Assembly: GCA_910576995.1 (NCBI GenBank) | Contig: CAJTLC010000014.1 | Span: 1 to 64,000 of the forward strand | Source of the DNA: an uncultured Ruminococcus sp. | Lineage (GTDB): Bacteria; Bacillota; Clostridia; Oscillospirales; Ruminococcaceae | Direction of reading: 5' to 3' | Length of the DNA stretch: 64,000 nucleotides | Part shown: positions 43,135 to 51,938 of the stretch, in pieces | How positions within the stretch are numbered: position 1 is the first letter of the stretch | How the letters are laid out: each line of letters opens with the position of its first letter | Notes under the pieces: generated by a model | Database searches by the model: none | The model's input: the letters and a program-made list of their open reading frames with translations, nothing else | What the model was told of the DNA's origin: nothing | Translations under genes and position numbers: made by a program

Positions 43135-43596
43135 GTGGCATTGGATATAAACGAACATTACGATAAAATATATCGATTTTGCTATCTGCGCGTTTCTAAC
43201 CGTGAAACAGCAGAGGATCTGACGCAGGAAACTTTCCTTCGATATCTCGAACATCCGCAGTATCACAATATTGATAAAACATTACAACTGCTGTATACCA
43301 TTGCCCGTAACCTTTGCAGCGACGAATTCAGACGCAGAAAATTTGAAGAACTTCCGGAAGATACGCTTGCCGACGAAAATATTGAGGATATTGTTCTTAC
43401 TAATTTCTCGCTGAAAGAAGCGCTTGATAAATTATCAGACGAAGACCGTGAGATAATTTTACTAAGATACGTCAACGAAGTACCCCTGAACGTTATGGCT
43501 GGAATTTATTCTGTCTCGCGTTTCGCACTAAACAGAAGGATCAAAAAAATTCTGGGTTATTTGCAAGACTACATAGGAAAGGAGGGGCTTCTGTGA
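43135..43596 (+). CDS. ECF-type RNA polymerase sigma factor
   Basis: A 153-residue group 4 sigma factor, intact. Region 2 is YDKIYRFCYLRVSNRETAED, LTQETFLRYLEHPQY and ARNLCSDEFRRRK. Region 4 is LSDEDREIILLRYVNEVPLN, VMAGIYSVSRFALNRRIKKI. The GTG start follows GGGGAGG at good spacing; the nearby ATG at 43,130 is out of frame. Its stop overlaps the start of the next gene (GTGA), coupling it to a membrane protein that is probably its anti-sigma factor. The layout matches the broken locus at 38,881-39,435, of which this is the functional counterpart. Confidence 0.92.
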   Translation: MALDINEHYDKIYRFCYLRVSNRETAEDLTQETFLRYLEHPQYHNIDKTLQLLYTIARNLCSDEFRRRKFEELPEDTLADENIEDIVLTNFSLKEALDKLSDEDREIILLRYVNEVPLNVMAGIYSVSRFALNRRIKKILGYLQDYIGKEGLL

Positions 43597-44927
43597 AAAA
43601 ATATGAAAAAGAAGCGTTGAAAAAGGCGTTTAATATCCCCGATCCGCAGCATAAGGAAGAATTTATAAATCAGCTTGATATAAAAAAAAATAACCCCAAA
43701 CGTCATTTTCCGATAATAACTCGTTACGCTTCAATGGCTGCATTTGCCGCCGTAATGATAAGTATTATTACAAATTTAAGTCTTACTGCTGATTTTCCCG
43801 ATCAATTCACTTCTGATAAAACGATCATTCCAACTATTTCTGTCTCAGCTACTACGGAAGAACCTCAGGCTACGACATCTATAGTTCAGGAAGATCAATT
43901 CTTTATGCAGACAACGGTTTCTCCAACAAAATCTGAAACCACTGCGGCAACTGCTTCTTATGAAACAAATACAAGAACCACTGCCGCAGAAACGATAGAT
44001 CACCCGATAACTTCCCTTGAAACAACGCCTCCGAATACCACCGGAAATCACGAGACCAGCGCTGCCGTTCAAACTGAATCCACAAATCCTGCGCAGCCTA
44101 CCACGCCTACAAAAACGACCTCCAAAACAGAACCAACTCAAACTTCGCCTGCAACCACGAAAAAACCGGAAACATTGCAGACTACGGTCAAAACTGAAGA
44201 ACCTGTTCCTGTAACGACCACCGCTGAACAAAATAATGTTAATCCTTCACAGACTGTCACAACAACAAAAAATTCGCCGCCGGTTATTCTGACGACTTCG
44301 GTCACTAAGGTTCCTTCACATGACAATGAGCCGGGCTTCGATCTTACAGTCCACCCAACAAGCGTATATACGCCGACGGATATGATCATAAATAAATATG
44401 AATTCGATATAGACCACAACCTGTCCTTTGATGATTCACCCGGTTGTAAAGATCCAATGGATACGCCTGACGCGATTACGATCGAACATTTTTTTGATAA
44501 TTCTGCGTTCATATTCCGCGGAACTATCAAGGAAAAAATTTATACAGACGTATCGGGACAGCCTTATACGCAGGAAAACATCGTTATAACCGATGTTTGC
44601 AAAAGCGTCGGCTCTTATAAAGTCAATGATTTTATCTCGGTATATCTTCCCGGAGGATATATGCCTGTCACAGTTTATGCCGAATCCAATAATTGCTCGT
44701 GTGATTATCCGGATGACTACACAATATACAGCAATGGCGGAAACAAATCCGTTCAGGATATCGGGGATGAATTTTACTTCTTTTTAAACTACGGAACTGA
44801 TGAAATCCCTTATGGCGCTTTTCAGCTTACCGCATTAACGGATATTTCGATTTTCAGATCGGATGGAGACGAATTGATCTCTCTCGGAAACGACAGTTTC
44901 AGAATTCCGTTGAGTATGGTGCAATAA
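43593..44927 (+). CDS. membrane protein with Thr-rich stalk, putative anti-sigma factor
   Basis: A 444-residue single-pass protein. Residues 1-45 are cytoplasmic and basic/acidic (EKEALKKAFNIPDPQHKEEF), 46-66 the membrane helix, 85-260 a Thr/Pro/Glu-rich stalk, and 260-444 a folded outer domain (HFFDNSAFIFRGTIKEKIYT, DFISVYLPGGYMPVTVYAES, with a CSC pair). The N-terminal layout and overlap with the ECF sigma gene point to an anti-sigma role that passes an outside signal to the sigma factor; no recognised zinc anti-sigma motif is present. It shares the N-terminal plan of the fused protein at 36,570-38,894. A strong terminator follows. Confidence 0.7.
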   Translation: MKKYEKEALKKAFNIPDPQHKEEFINQLDIKKNNPKRHFPIITRYASMAAFAAVMISIITNLSLTADFPDQFTSDKTIIPTISVSATTEEPQATTSIVQEDQFFMQTTVSPTKSETTAATASYETNTRTTAAETIDHPITSLETTPPNTTGNHETSAAVQTESTNPAQPTTPTKTTSKTEPTQTSPATTKKPETLQTTVKTEEPVPVTTTAEQNNVNPSQTVTTTKNSPPVILTTSVTKVPSHDNEPGFDLTVHPTSVYTPTDMIINKYEFDIDHNLSFDDSPGCKDPMDTPDAITIEHFFDNSAFIFRGTIKEKIYTDVSGQPYTQENIVITDVCKSVGSYKVNDFISVYLPGGYMPVTVYAESNNCSCDYPDDYTIYSNGGNKSVQDIGDEFYFFLNYGTDEIPYGAFQLTALTDISIFRSDGDELISLGNDSFRIPLSMVQ

Positions 44928-44962
44928 ATTTCTTTAGCCAACCTCTTCTATACTCCTTAATA

Positions 44963-45003
44963 CAACAGCGGCGTGCCGATTTAAAATTGGCACGCCGCTG
45001 TTG
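44963..45003. terminator. strong bidirectional terminator
   Basis: CAACAGCGGCGTGCC pairs perfectly with GGCACGCCGCTGTTG, and the 11-base loop is itself partly paired (ATTT/AAAT). It separates the sigma operon from the convergent Hpt/HD-GYP operon. Confidence 0.85.
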
Positions 45004-45045
45004 ATTTCTTAGGGCTTGTCTGAGCGCCCTAGATAATCACAGATG

Positions 45046-45393
45046 CTAATCAATGGAATTTATAGCCGCTATTGTCTGGATATAATCGGCTTCCAATAAT
45101 GGCATGAGTTTCTCAGCTTCACTGTATTCACCGTTTCTTAATGCCTCCGTAACGCTGCTGCTTGAGGAATAAAGCTTTGTGAAACTAAGATTTTGACATA
45201 CGCCTTTGAGGGTATGCGCTTCGCGAAACGCTTCGTCGTAATTTTCCGATCTCATGGCATTTGTAAGATTTTCATAGCTTGGATCGGAAAGAAATTTCAC
45301 AATAAATTTCTGCACCAGCTTTTCCGTCATAAGTCTTGAAATCACACTTTCATAATCGCCCTCGAGCGCGCTGTAGCATTCTTTGACAGTCAT
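45046..45393 (-). CDS. histidine phosphotransfer (Hpt) domain protein
   Basis: A 115-residue stand-alone phosphotransfer protein. The four-helix Hpt bundle is marked by EAFREAHTLKGVCQNLSFTK, with His in the AHTLKG motif as the phosphorylated residue near 58, and by helices rich in Glu/Leu on both sides. Such proteins relay phosphate between hybrid kinases and receiver domains. It lies 9 bp after the REC-HD-GYP gene in the same operon, so exchange with that receiver is likely. No hybrid kinase is in the window. GGAGG precedes the ATG. Confidence 0.88.
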   Translation of the reverse strand: MTVKECYSALEGDYESVISRLMTEKLVQKFIVKFLSDPSYENLTNAMRSENYDEAFREAHTLKGVCQNLSFTKLYSSSSSVTEALRNGEYSEAEKLMPLLEADYIQTIAAINSID

Positions 45394-45402
45394 AATTACC
45401 TC

Positions 45403-46929
45403 CTAATCAGCTTTGCGCATATCAACAACTTTTCCGATAACACCGCAGATACGCTCCGAATTATCGAAATCCCACAAAGCTTTGCAGATTATCTCCACAT
45501 TGTGAAGCTTATTTTTTGCTGTTATTCTGCAATTCACCCTTACAGCAGAATCTTTCGGCGAAGTATTGCGTATTGATTCAACGATATGCTCCAAATCGTC
45601 TCGGCTTATTATCGAAAATAATTCTTCATTTTCAAGCGGATCGTTTATTAAAATATCATTCTCAAAAAGTCCGCTGTTGTTTGGATTAATTGTCAGCATC
45701 GGCGGAACAGAAGTATATTCAAAATTCAGATTTTCCGAAAGCGAAGCATAAAAACTGCTCTTCATCTTTTCATGTTCCAGCAAACGGATAGTTTCTTCCG
45801 AAGCTGAAAGTTCGTCATACTGCATAAGTTCAGGGGAAATATTAGCCTTTGCGATAACGTCGCTTGAAACAGGCTTTTTAAGTTCGTCGCAAATATCATC
45901 GGAAGCCTGCTGTAAGCATTCGAGAAGCAGCGGATTAAACTGACCGCATTCACCGTTTAATATCATATTCATAGCCTTTTCATGTGAAAACGCCTTTTTA
46001 TACACACGCTCGCTTGTAAGTGCGTCGTAAACGTCGGCAAGAGCAACTATCTGCGCAGATATAGGTATCTCTTCCCCCACAAGCCCGTCTGGATACCCCC
46101 TGCCGTCAAAGCGTTCGTGATGCCATCGGCAAATTTGATACGCTACCTTAACCAGCGGTTCATCCTTGTATGTAGCCAACTCGTCCAAAAGCGAAGCGCC
46201 TGCGAGCGAATGAGATTTCATCACAGCAAATTCTTCGTCCGTAAGTCTGCCCGGCTTATTAAGTATATGATCAGGAACGGAAATCTTGCCTATATCATGG
46301 AGCGCAGACGCTTTTGCAATAAGCGCTATGTCCGATTCTGAAATGTCGTATTTATCAGTTATTCGTATAAGATGCCTGAGAAGCAGCTTGGTAAATTGCT
46401 GTACATGAAGAACATGCAGACCGCTCTCGCCATTTCTGAATTCTACTATATGACTAAGAATATTTATCATCAGGCTGCTTTCTTTTTCCTTTTCATAAAT
46501 CTGATCAGCCACCATACCGACAAGTTTTTTCTGTTTTGCATACAGCATGATGGTGTTGACTACTCTGTGACGAACAATAAGGGCGTCAAAAGAACGGCTG
46601 ATAAATTCAGTTATTCCCAGTTCATAAGCTCTGCGCATCGACGAAACTGAATCGTCGGAAGAGATCATGATAACAGGAATATCCTTGATCCAACCCTTGC
46701 TGTTCATTATATTAAGCACTTCGTAGCCATCCATTACAGGCATAACAATATCAAGCAGAACAAGCGAAATATTAACGCTTTCCTTTTGGAGGATCGCAAC
46801 AGCTTCCGCGCCGTTTTCGGCTTCCAAAATGATATATTCATCGCCAAGCATTTCGGACAGAATATTGCGGTTCATTGCATTATCGTCAACTATAAGAACT
46901 TTCAATCTGTCACGATCAAGAATACTCAA
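45403..46929 (-). CDS. response regulator with HD-GYP cyclic-di-GMP phosphodiesterase domain
   Basis: 508 residues. Residues 10-125 are a receiver domain (VLIVDDNAMNRN, phospho-acceptor Asp in SLVLLDIVMPVMDG). Residues about 150-350 form an HD-GYP domain with HDIGK, SHSLAGASLLDEL, HHERFDGRGYPDGL and ALADVYDALTS, the set needed for cleaving cyclic-di-GMP. The C-terminal 120 residues are a PAS-like module of unknown ligand (FEYTSVPPMLTINPNNSGLF). AAGGAGG lies before the ATG, and a consensus promoter is at 47,002. It would oppose the two GGDEF sensors at 21,568-25,182. Confidence 0.93.
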   Translation of the reverse strand: MSILDRDRLKVLIVDDNAMNRNILSEMLGDEYIILEAENGAEAVAILQKESVNISLVLLDIVMPVMDGYEVLNIMNSKGWIKDIPVIMISSDDSVSSMRRAYELGITEFISRSFDALIVRHRVVNTIMLYAKQKKLVGMVADQIYEKEKESSLMINILSHIVEFRNGESGLHVLHVQQFTKLLLRHLIRITDKYDISESDIALIAKASALHDIGKISVPDHILNKPGRLTDEEFAVMKSHSLAGASLLDELATYKDEPLVKVAYQICRWHHERFDGRGYPDGLVGEEIPISAQIVALADVYDALTSERVYKKAFSHEKAMNMILNGECGQFNPLLLECLQQASDDICDELKKPVSSDVIAKANISPELMQYDELSASEETIRLLEHEKMKSSFYASLSENLNFEYTSVPPMLTINPNNSGLFENDILINDPLENEELFSIISRDDLEHIVESIRNTSPKDSAVRVNCRITAKNKLHNVEIICKALWDFDNSERICGVIGKVVDMRKAD

Positions 46930-47001
46930 AACGAAAACCTCCTTCAGAAATCAGACCTTCTCAATTTCCGAGTAGGTCTATTCTCAAAATTAATCAATCA
47001 A

Positions 47002-47030
47002 ATTATACCATATCGACCCGAAATTGTCAA
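47002..47030 (-). promoter_or_regulatory. promoter of the HD-GYP/Hpt operon
   Basis: On the minus strand TTGACA (47,025-47,030) and TATAAT (47,002-47,007) with a 17-bp spacer, lying between the mutS2 stop and the HD-GYP start. Confidence 0.9.
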
Positions 47031-47035
47031 TACTA

Positions 47036-49435
47036 CTATTTTAATTCTGCAATGGTAACTCCGTCTTCGCCTTCTCCATATACGCCGAGACGAAATGTTT
47101 TTATCGACGGATGATTTTTCAGACGCTGATGCACAGCCGCTCTGAGAAGTCCTGTTCCTTTACCATGAATTATTGAGATCGTAGAAATATTTGACATTAC
47201 AGCCTGATCTATAAATGAATCAAGCTGGTATACTCCGTCGTCACAAGCGCAGCCGCGAATATCAAGTTCCATTTTTCCGCGGCGTTCAGCTTTTACTCCT
47301 ACCCTGCCCACTCTTTTGCGATTTTTCTGTATATTCTTGTTTCCGACGGTAACTTTCGGAGATTCCTCAAGACGAAGCCGCGAAATATTCATCTTTGTTT
47401 TCATTACGCCCATCTGTACGAATACAAAATCGCTTCCGTCGGGTTCGCCCGAAACGATACCCTTGCGCTGAAGATCAACAACATAAACCGTATCTCCGCG
47501 TTTAAGCTTACGCGGCAATACATATCCTTCATTGGGATCTCCGCCGTCGACCGGATTGGCAATATCGTACATTTTGTTAAAACTCTGCTTAGACCTTGAT
47601 TTCATACCTGAAACATCGGCGCTGAAACTCTTTTTCTCCTTTTCGCGGCGAAGTTTTTCAAGTTCGTCGATCAATTCGTTTGATTCCGCCTTGGTCTGTT
47701 CAATGATCGTCATAGCTTGCAGACGCGCCTTTTCAAGTTCTTCCGCACGAAATTTTTCAAGATTTTCACGTTCGCTACGCAATATCGCTTCATGTTCTTC
47801 AGCTTCTCTGCAAAGTTTAACAGCTGTTTCTTTTTCGCGTTCAAGTTCGATACGGGATTCCTCAAGTTTTCCGATAACCTCTTCCAGCCGCGAATTCTCT
47901 TCGCTGACTCTTGAACGTGCGTCGGCAATAATATCCGACGGCATACCGAGACTTTCGGAGATGGCAAATGCGTTGGATTTTCCGGGAGAACCTACTATCA
48001 GCCTATAAGTCGGACGAAGCGTTTCAATATCGAATTCGCATGAAGCATTTTCAACGCCGGACGTATTAAGAGCAAAAACTTTCAGTTCCTGATAATGAGT
48101 TGTAACCATTAACTTTGCACCGTTGAAAATAAGCCTGCGGATAACAGAAACTGCAAGCGCAGCGCCTTCGACGGGATCTGTTCCCGATCCCAACTCGTCA
48201 AGCAGCACAAGAGAATTTTCATCTGCCGTACCAAGTATTTCAATTACTTTATTCGTATGAGCGGAAAATGTGGAGAGATTCTGTTCAATACTCTGACTAT
48301 CGCCGATATCCACAAGAATATGCCTGAAAACCGATATACTGCTGCCGTCGGAAACCGGAATAAGAAGTCCGCACATCGTCATCGCCGCAAGAAGCCCCGC
48401 AGTTTTAAGGGCGACTGTTTTTCCGCCGGTATTCGGACCTGTTATCATCAACGCCTGATAATCCTCTCCAAGAGAAAGATCGATCGGCACTGCATTTTTC
48501 TGATCGAGAAGCGGATGACGCGCTTTTTTAAGACAAATTTTTCCGTCATCGGTAATGTGCGGCATGGAACATTTCAGCTTTGCGGCAAAATTTGATTTTG
48601 CAAAGTAAAGATTCAATTCAACACAAACCTTGTAATTTTCACACAGAACGTCCGCGCAATCTCCGCATTCGCTGCAAAGTTCGCGAATTATGCGCTCTAT
48701 CTCCTCCTGCTCCTTACCCTGTAAAATTCGTATATCATTATTAGCTTCGACTACCGCCATAGGCTCAATGAAGAACGTCTGACCTGTAGCTGACGTATCA
48801 TGAACAAGACCGCTGACTTGTCCCCTGTGTTCCGATTTAACAGGAAGAACAAATCTGCCGTCGCGTATTGTTACATTGCTGTCCTGCAAATACTGCTGCT
48901 TGCTTTTCACCATTTTATCAAGAGTTTCGCGAAGCTGCATCTCCGCACGATTTATCTTTCTGCGGATCGCCGCCAATTCAGGACTCGCGGCGTCCGATAT
49001 CTCAGTTTCGGAAATTATCGCGCGCTCGATTTTTTCAAGAAGCCAATCGTTAGGAGCAAGGCGTGAAAAAAGATAATCAAGTTCCGTCTCGATATTCTCA
49101 CAGGCGGAATACCATTTGGAAAGACCGCTGATCTGCCGCAGCATTACGGCGATATCCATAATATCTCTAAGCGAGATTATCGCCCCTGTTTTAGCGCGTT
49201 TCGCCGCCACGGAAATATCTTTAAAATTACTGAAAGGCGGCGTTCCGTACTGTATCGAGAGAGAAAGCGCCTGATTAGTTTTAAGATTTTCACGCCTTAC
49301 TTCGGCAAGATCGTTTATCGGACGAAGCGCCAGCGCCATGCGCTTTGTTTCATCATTCGAAGCATGGGCGGCAACCATTTCCAGAATTTTATCAAGTTCT
49401 AAAGTTTTAAGATATTTATTCATATTTTTTACCAT
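47036..49435 (-). CDS. mutS2: MutS2 family ATPase/endonuclease
   Basis: A 799-residue MutS2 protein, full length. Lever and core domains come first (LKTLELDKILEMVAAHASND, GRFVLPVKSEHRGQVSGLVH), then the ATPase with Walker A GPNTGGKTVALKT near 333, Walker B LVLLDELGSGTDPVEG and the STFSAHTNKV motif, a long Glu-rich coiled coil, and a C-terminal Smr endonuclease domain (ELDIRGCACDDGVYQLDSFI, IIHGKGTGLLRAAVHQRL). The family suppresses recombination or splits collided ribosomes. I used the ATG at 49,435, eight bases after AAGAGA; ATG 49,423 (MNKYLK) matches the usual family start and is possible. A palindromic repeat abuts the start. Confidence 0.94.
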   Translation of the reverse strand: MVKNMNKYLKTLELDKILEMVAAHASNDETKRMALALRPINDLAEVRRENLKTNQALSLSIQYGTPPFSNFKDISVAAKRAKTGAIISLRDIMDIAVMLRQISGLSKWYSACENIETELDYLFSRLAPNDWLLEKIERAIISETEISDAASPELAAIRRKINRAEMQLRETLDKMVKSKQQYLQDSNVTIRDGRFVLPVKSEHRGQVSGLVHDTSATGQTFFIEPMAVVEANNDIRILQGKEQEEIERIIRELCSECGDCADVLCENYKVCVELNLYFAKSNFAAKLKCSMPHITDDGKICLKKARHPLLDQKNAVPIDLSLGEDYQALMITGPNTGGKTVALKTAGLLAAMTMCGLLIPVSDGSSISVFRHILVDIGDSQSIEQNLSTFSAHTNKVIEILGTADENSLVLLDELGSGTDPVEGAALAVSVIRRLIFNGAKLMVTTHYQELKVFALNTSGVENASCEFDIETLRPTYRLIVGSPGKSNAFAISESLGMPSDIIADARSRVSEENSRLEEVIGKLEESRIELEREKETAVKLCREAEEHEAILRSERENLEKFRAEELEKARLQAMTIIEQTKAESNELIDELEKLRREKEKKSFSADVSGMKSRSKQSFNKMYDIANPVDGGDPNEGYVLPRKLKRGDTVYVVDLQRKGIVSGEPDGSDFVFVQMGVMKTKMNISRLRLEESPKVTVGNKNIQKNRKRVGRVGVKAERRGKMELDIRGCACDDGVYQLDSFIDQAVMSNISTISIIHGKGTGLLRAAVHQRLKNHPSIKTFRLGVYGEGEDGVTIAELK

Positions 49436-49449
49436 TTCAAAAATCTCTT

Positions 49450-49609
49450 GGCAACCTCTATAAACCTATTTGAATAAGCAAAAATCAGATAGGTGCAACA
49501 GTTGCAAGAAAAACTCTCGAAGGCGTGCTGTCGCACTCCGAGAGAGTTTGACGAAGCAAATGCTGTGCATAGCTGATTTTTGTCAAAAGAGGTTTTTAGA
49601 GGTTGCCTC
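49450..49609. repeat. 160-bp palindromic element between recO and mutS2, family C copy 2
   Basis: Outer arms GGCAACCTCTATAAACC and GGTTTTTAGAGGTTGCC, then AAAAATCAG and CTGATTTTT, then a central hairpin AACTCTCGAAGGCGTGCTGT(CGCACTCCGAGAGAGTT). The outer arms match those at 21,450-21,548. It starts within two bases of the recO stop, so it separates recO from mutS2 in the transcript. Confidence 0.75.
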
Positions 49610-50371
49610 TTATTTAACTGTCTTTGAAGACAGATTCTTATAAAAATCCAATGTGTTAAAATTTCTTCCAAGATAAGATAAAGTATACCGCTCGGAAAAC
49701 GCCGATAAAACTTCGGCTGAACTTTCGGAAAGGCGAAAGTTGTAAAGCCTGTCAAAATCCGCCAGAACAATATGACGAACAGCCGCAAGAACAGGCAGTC
49801 CGAGCGTGAAATAACTGTCGTCGTGTTCGCCGGGATCTCTGCATTCAGAACAATAGAATCCACCGTTTTTCAAGGAAAAATACGATATTTTCGGCTCGTA
49901 GCAGCCGCAGCGGCGACAAACGAGGATGTCAGGCATAAAACCGATCTCCGTCATAAGGCGAAGTTCGAAAATCGACTTTAAAAGCTTTTCACTTCGGTTT
50001 CCACTTTCAAGATAAAAAAGCGTATTAAGAAAAAGCCGCAAAACATTTCCGCTGTCCGTAAGTTCAGCCGTGCTGTATTTCAGAATATCAGCGAAATAGC
50101 TTGCCAATGAGATCGCGGAAAGAGAACTTCTCAAGCCATAAAAAATATGTATAGGTTCCACGCTGTTTAATTGGAACCTATCTTTTTTTTGATCGATACA
50201 AAAGCGCGAATATGCGAAAAGCTGCGTAGACGCCGACGACTTCCCGTTGATCTTGCGCGCTCCCTTGACCGCCAGTTCAAGAGTTCCCCTGTCTTTGGTC
50301 AGGATATCAATAAATTTATCCTGCTCTCCAAATGCTCGTTCTCTCAAAACTATACCTTCAAGTGTTATCAT
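49610..50371 (-). CDS. recO: recombination mediator RecO
   Basis: A 253-residue protein that loads RecA with RecR during gap repair. The N-terminal OB fold is ITLEGIVLRERAFGEQDKFI, DILTKDRGTLELAVKGARKI. The central helical domain holds LRSSLSAISLASYFADILKY. A zinc motif CRRCG and YCSECRD lies near residues 158-185. Length and order fit RecO. The start overlaps the end of the yqzL-like gene. Its stop touches the palindromic element before mutS2. Confidence 0.93.
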   Translation of the reverse strand: MITLEGIVLRERAFGEQDKFIDILTKDRGTLELAVKGARKINGKSSASTQLFAYSRFCIDQKKDRFQLNSVEPIHIFYGLRSSLSAISLASYFADILKYSTAELTDSGNVLRLFLNTLFYLESGNRSEKLLKSIFELRLMTEIGFMPDILVCRRCGCYEPKISYFSLKNGGFYCSECRDPGEHDDSYFTLGLPVLAAVRHIVLADFDRLYNFRLSESSAEVLSAFSERYTLSYLGRNFNTLDFYKNLSSKTVK

Positions 50372-50450
50372 AAAAAATTCCTTTATATATAAGATAATCG
50401 TCTATTTTTCCGCTTTTCACAAAAGCGTGCCAAAGCTGTTCATCGTCCAT
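50358..50450 (-). CDS. yqzL: YqzL-like 30-residue protein
   Basis: A 30-codon gene in the gap between era and recO, starting at the ATG 50,450 with a perfect GGAGG six bases upstream and ending inside recO. The peptide MDDEQLWHAFVKSGKIDDYL, IYKGIFYDNT has the W-x-x-F-x-x-[ST]-G-x-I-x-x-Y-L-[LIY] pattern of the YqzL family, which stands just before recO and after era in Bacillus. The position here is the same. The function of the family is unknown. Short length and conserved context make translation coupling to recO likely. Confidence 0.75.
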   Translation of the reverse strand: MDDEQLWHAFVKSGKIDDYLIYKGIFYDNT

Positions 50451-50532
50451 AATGCGCCTCCAGACTCAGTCGTTTCAGGCTTTTATTATTTACAATGAAC
50501 AATAATATATACCCATAAATCTTGATTTGCAA

Positions 50533-51426
50533 CTATTTGTCAGACAAGCCGAAACTGCGTATCAATCCTTCACGATTACGCCAATCTTCCTTAACTTTTA
50601 CCCAGCATTTAAGATTAACTTTGATCTGAAAAAAATTCTCCAGTTCAATACGCGCAGCTGTAGACGCCTTTTTCAGCATCGCTCCGCCTTTTCCGATAAC
50701 TATCCCCTTGTGGGATTCGCGTTCGCAGTATATGACCGCTGAAATATCGAGAATATCCTTATCGCTGCGCTCTGACATCTGCTCAACTCCGACTGCTATT
50801 CCATGCGGCACTTCATCTTTCAGAAGTTCAAGAAGTTTTTCGCGTATCATTTCGGCAGCAAGAACTTTCTCGGGCTGATCGGTTATCATATCATCCGGGA
50901 AATAATGTACGGAATCCTCTGCCAGTTTTATTATTTCATCAATAACTATGTCTACGCCATTATCTTCTGCAACGCTTACAGGTATTACCGCCTGAAAATC
51001 AATTTTTGAAGAAATATCAGCAATATACGCGCCAAGTTCTTCCTTGTTTTTCAGCAGATCTATCTTGTTTATAACAAGTATTACAGGCATTTTCGAACTT
51101 TCGAGAGAATGCAGCAAATTAAGTTCCTGCTCGTTTATTTTTTTGGTACAATCCTGCACGAAAATCACCGCGTCAATATCGCTCACCGATTCACGAACAG
51201 TATTGAGCATATGCTCGCTAAGCTTGTTGACAGGTTTGTGAAGTCCCGGAGTATCGAAGAAAACAAGCTGCGTATCATCAATATTACGTATACCCGTTAT
51301 CCGCGTGCGCGTAGTCTGGGGCTTACTGCTTACGGAAGCAATTTTTTCTCCTACTATAGCATTAAGCAGAGAAGATTTTCCTGCATTGGTTCTGCCTGCG
51401 ATCGTTACAAAAGCTGTTTTTGACAT
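50533..51426 (-). CDS. era: ribosome-assembly GTPase Era
   Basis: A 297-residue essential GTPase that binds the 3' end of 16S rRNA during 30S maturation. G1 is GRTNAGKSSLLN near residue 11, G2/G3 TTRTRITGI and FFDTPGLHKP, and G4 VINKIDLL. The C-terminal KH domain contains VIGKGGAMLKKASTAARIEL with the GxxG loop (GKGG). Length is typical. Its ATG shares one base with the ybeY stop, so ybeY-era translation is coupled, as in most Firmicutes. Confidence 0.97.
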   Translation of the reverse strand: MSKTAFVTIAGRTNAGKSSLLNAIVGEKIASVSSKPQTTRTRITGIRNIDDTQLVFFDTPGLHKPVNKLSEHMLNTVRESVSDIDAVIFVQDCTKKINEQELNLLHSLESSKMPVILVINKIDLLKNKEELGAYIADISSKIDFQAVIPVSVAEDNGVDIVIDEIIKLAEDSVHYFPDDMITDQPEKVLAAEMIREKLLELLKDEVPHGIAVGVEQMSERSDKDILDISAVIYCERESHKGIVIGKGGAMLKKASTAARIELENFFQIKVNLKCWVKVKEDWRNREGLIRSFGLSDK

Positions 51427-51938
51427 TATTCTTTATCTCCCTGATTTACAAACGTAACGTCCCTCGAAATTCCAAGCTTTTCAAGAACGGATTCTTCTTT
51501 TTCACGCATTATACGCTGATCGAGCTGACTGGTCTCATGATCATACCCAAGAAGATGCAGCATGGAATGAACAGTAAGAAAACCTATTTCACGCTCCAGA
51601 GAATGACCATAATTCTGCGCCTGCTTAACCGCTGTTTCAAGCGAAATAACAACGTCTCCCAACTGAACGGCTTTAGTTTCGGGATTTATCTCAACAGTAC
51701 CATCTTCTCCAGTCAGCGGAAACGAAAGAACGTCGGTCACGCTGTCTTTATTGCGGTATATTTTATTAAGATTTTTAATCTCGCTGTTGCTTACAAAGGA
51801 AACGCTCACTTCCGCGTCCTTTCCGAACTTTTCAGTAGTCAAAACAGCCTGACAGCATCTTCTTATAAGAAGCCTGATGCCAACGGGAACTTTGACCTCT
51901 GTCTGATTATTTTTAACATATACTTTAAGCTTAGGCAT
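51426..51938 (-). CDS. ybeY: endoribonuclease YbeY
   Basis: A 170-residue metal-dependent endoribonuclease acting in 16S rRNA 3'-end processing and ribosome quality control. The zinc motif H-x3-H-x5-H is seen in HSMLHLLGYDHETS, preceded by LGDVVISLETAVKQA and LNKIYRNKDSVTDVLSFPL, both family hallmarks. I chose the ATG at 51,938 because AAGGGAG stands eight bases upstream; it overlaps the phoH stop by eight bases. Translation is coupled to phoH upstream and era downstream. Confidence 0.95.
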   Translation of the reverse strand: MPKLKVYVKNNQTEVKVPVGIRLLIRRCCQAVLTTEKFGKDAEVSVSFVSNSEIKNLNKIYRNKDSVTDVLSFPLTGEDGTVEINPETKAVQLGDVVISLETAVKQAQNYGHSLEREIGFLTVHSMLHLLGYDHETSQLDQRIMREKEESVLEKLGISRDVTFVNQGDKE

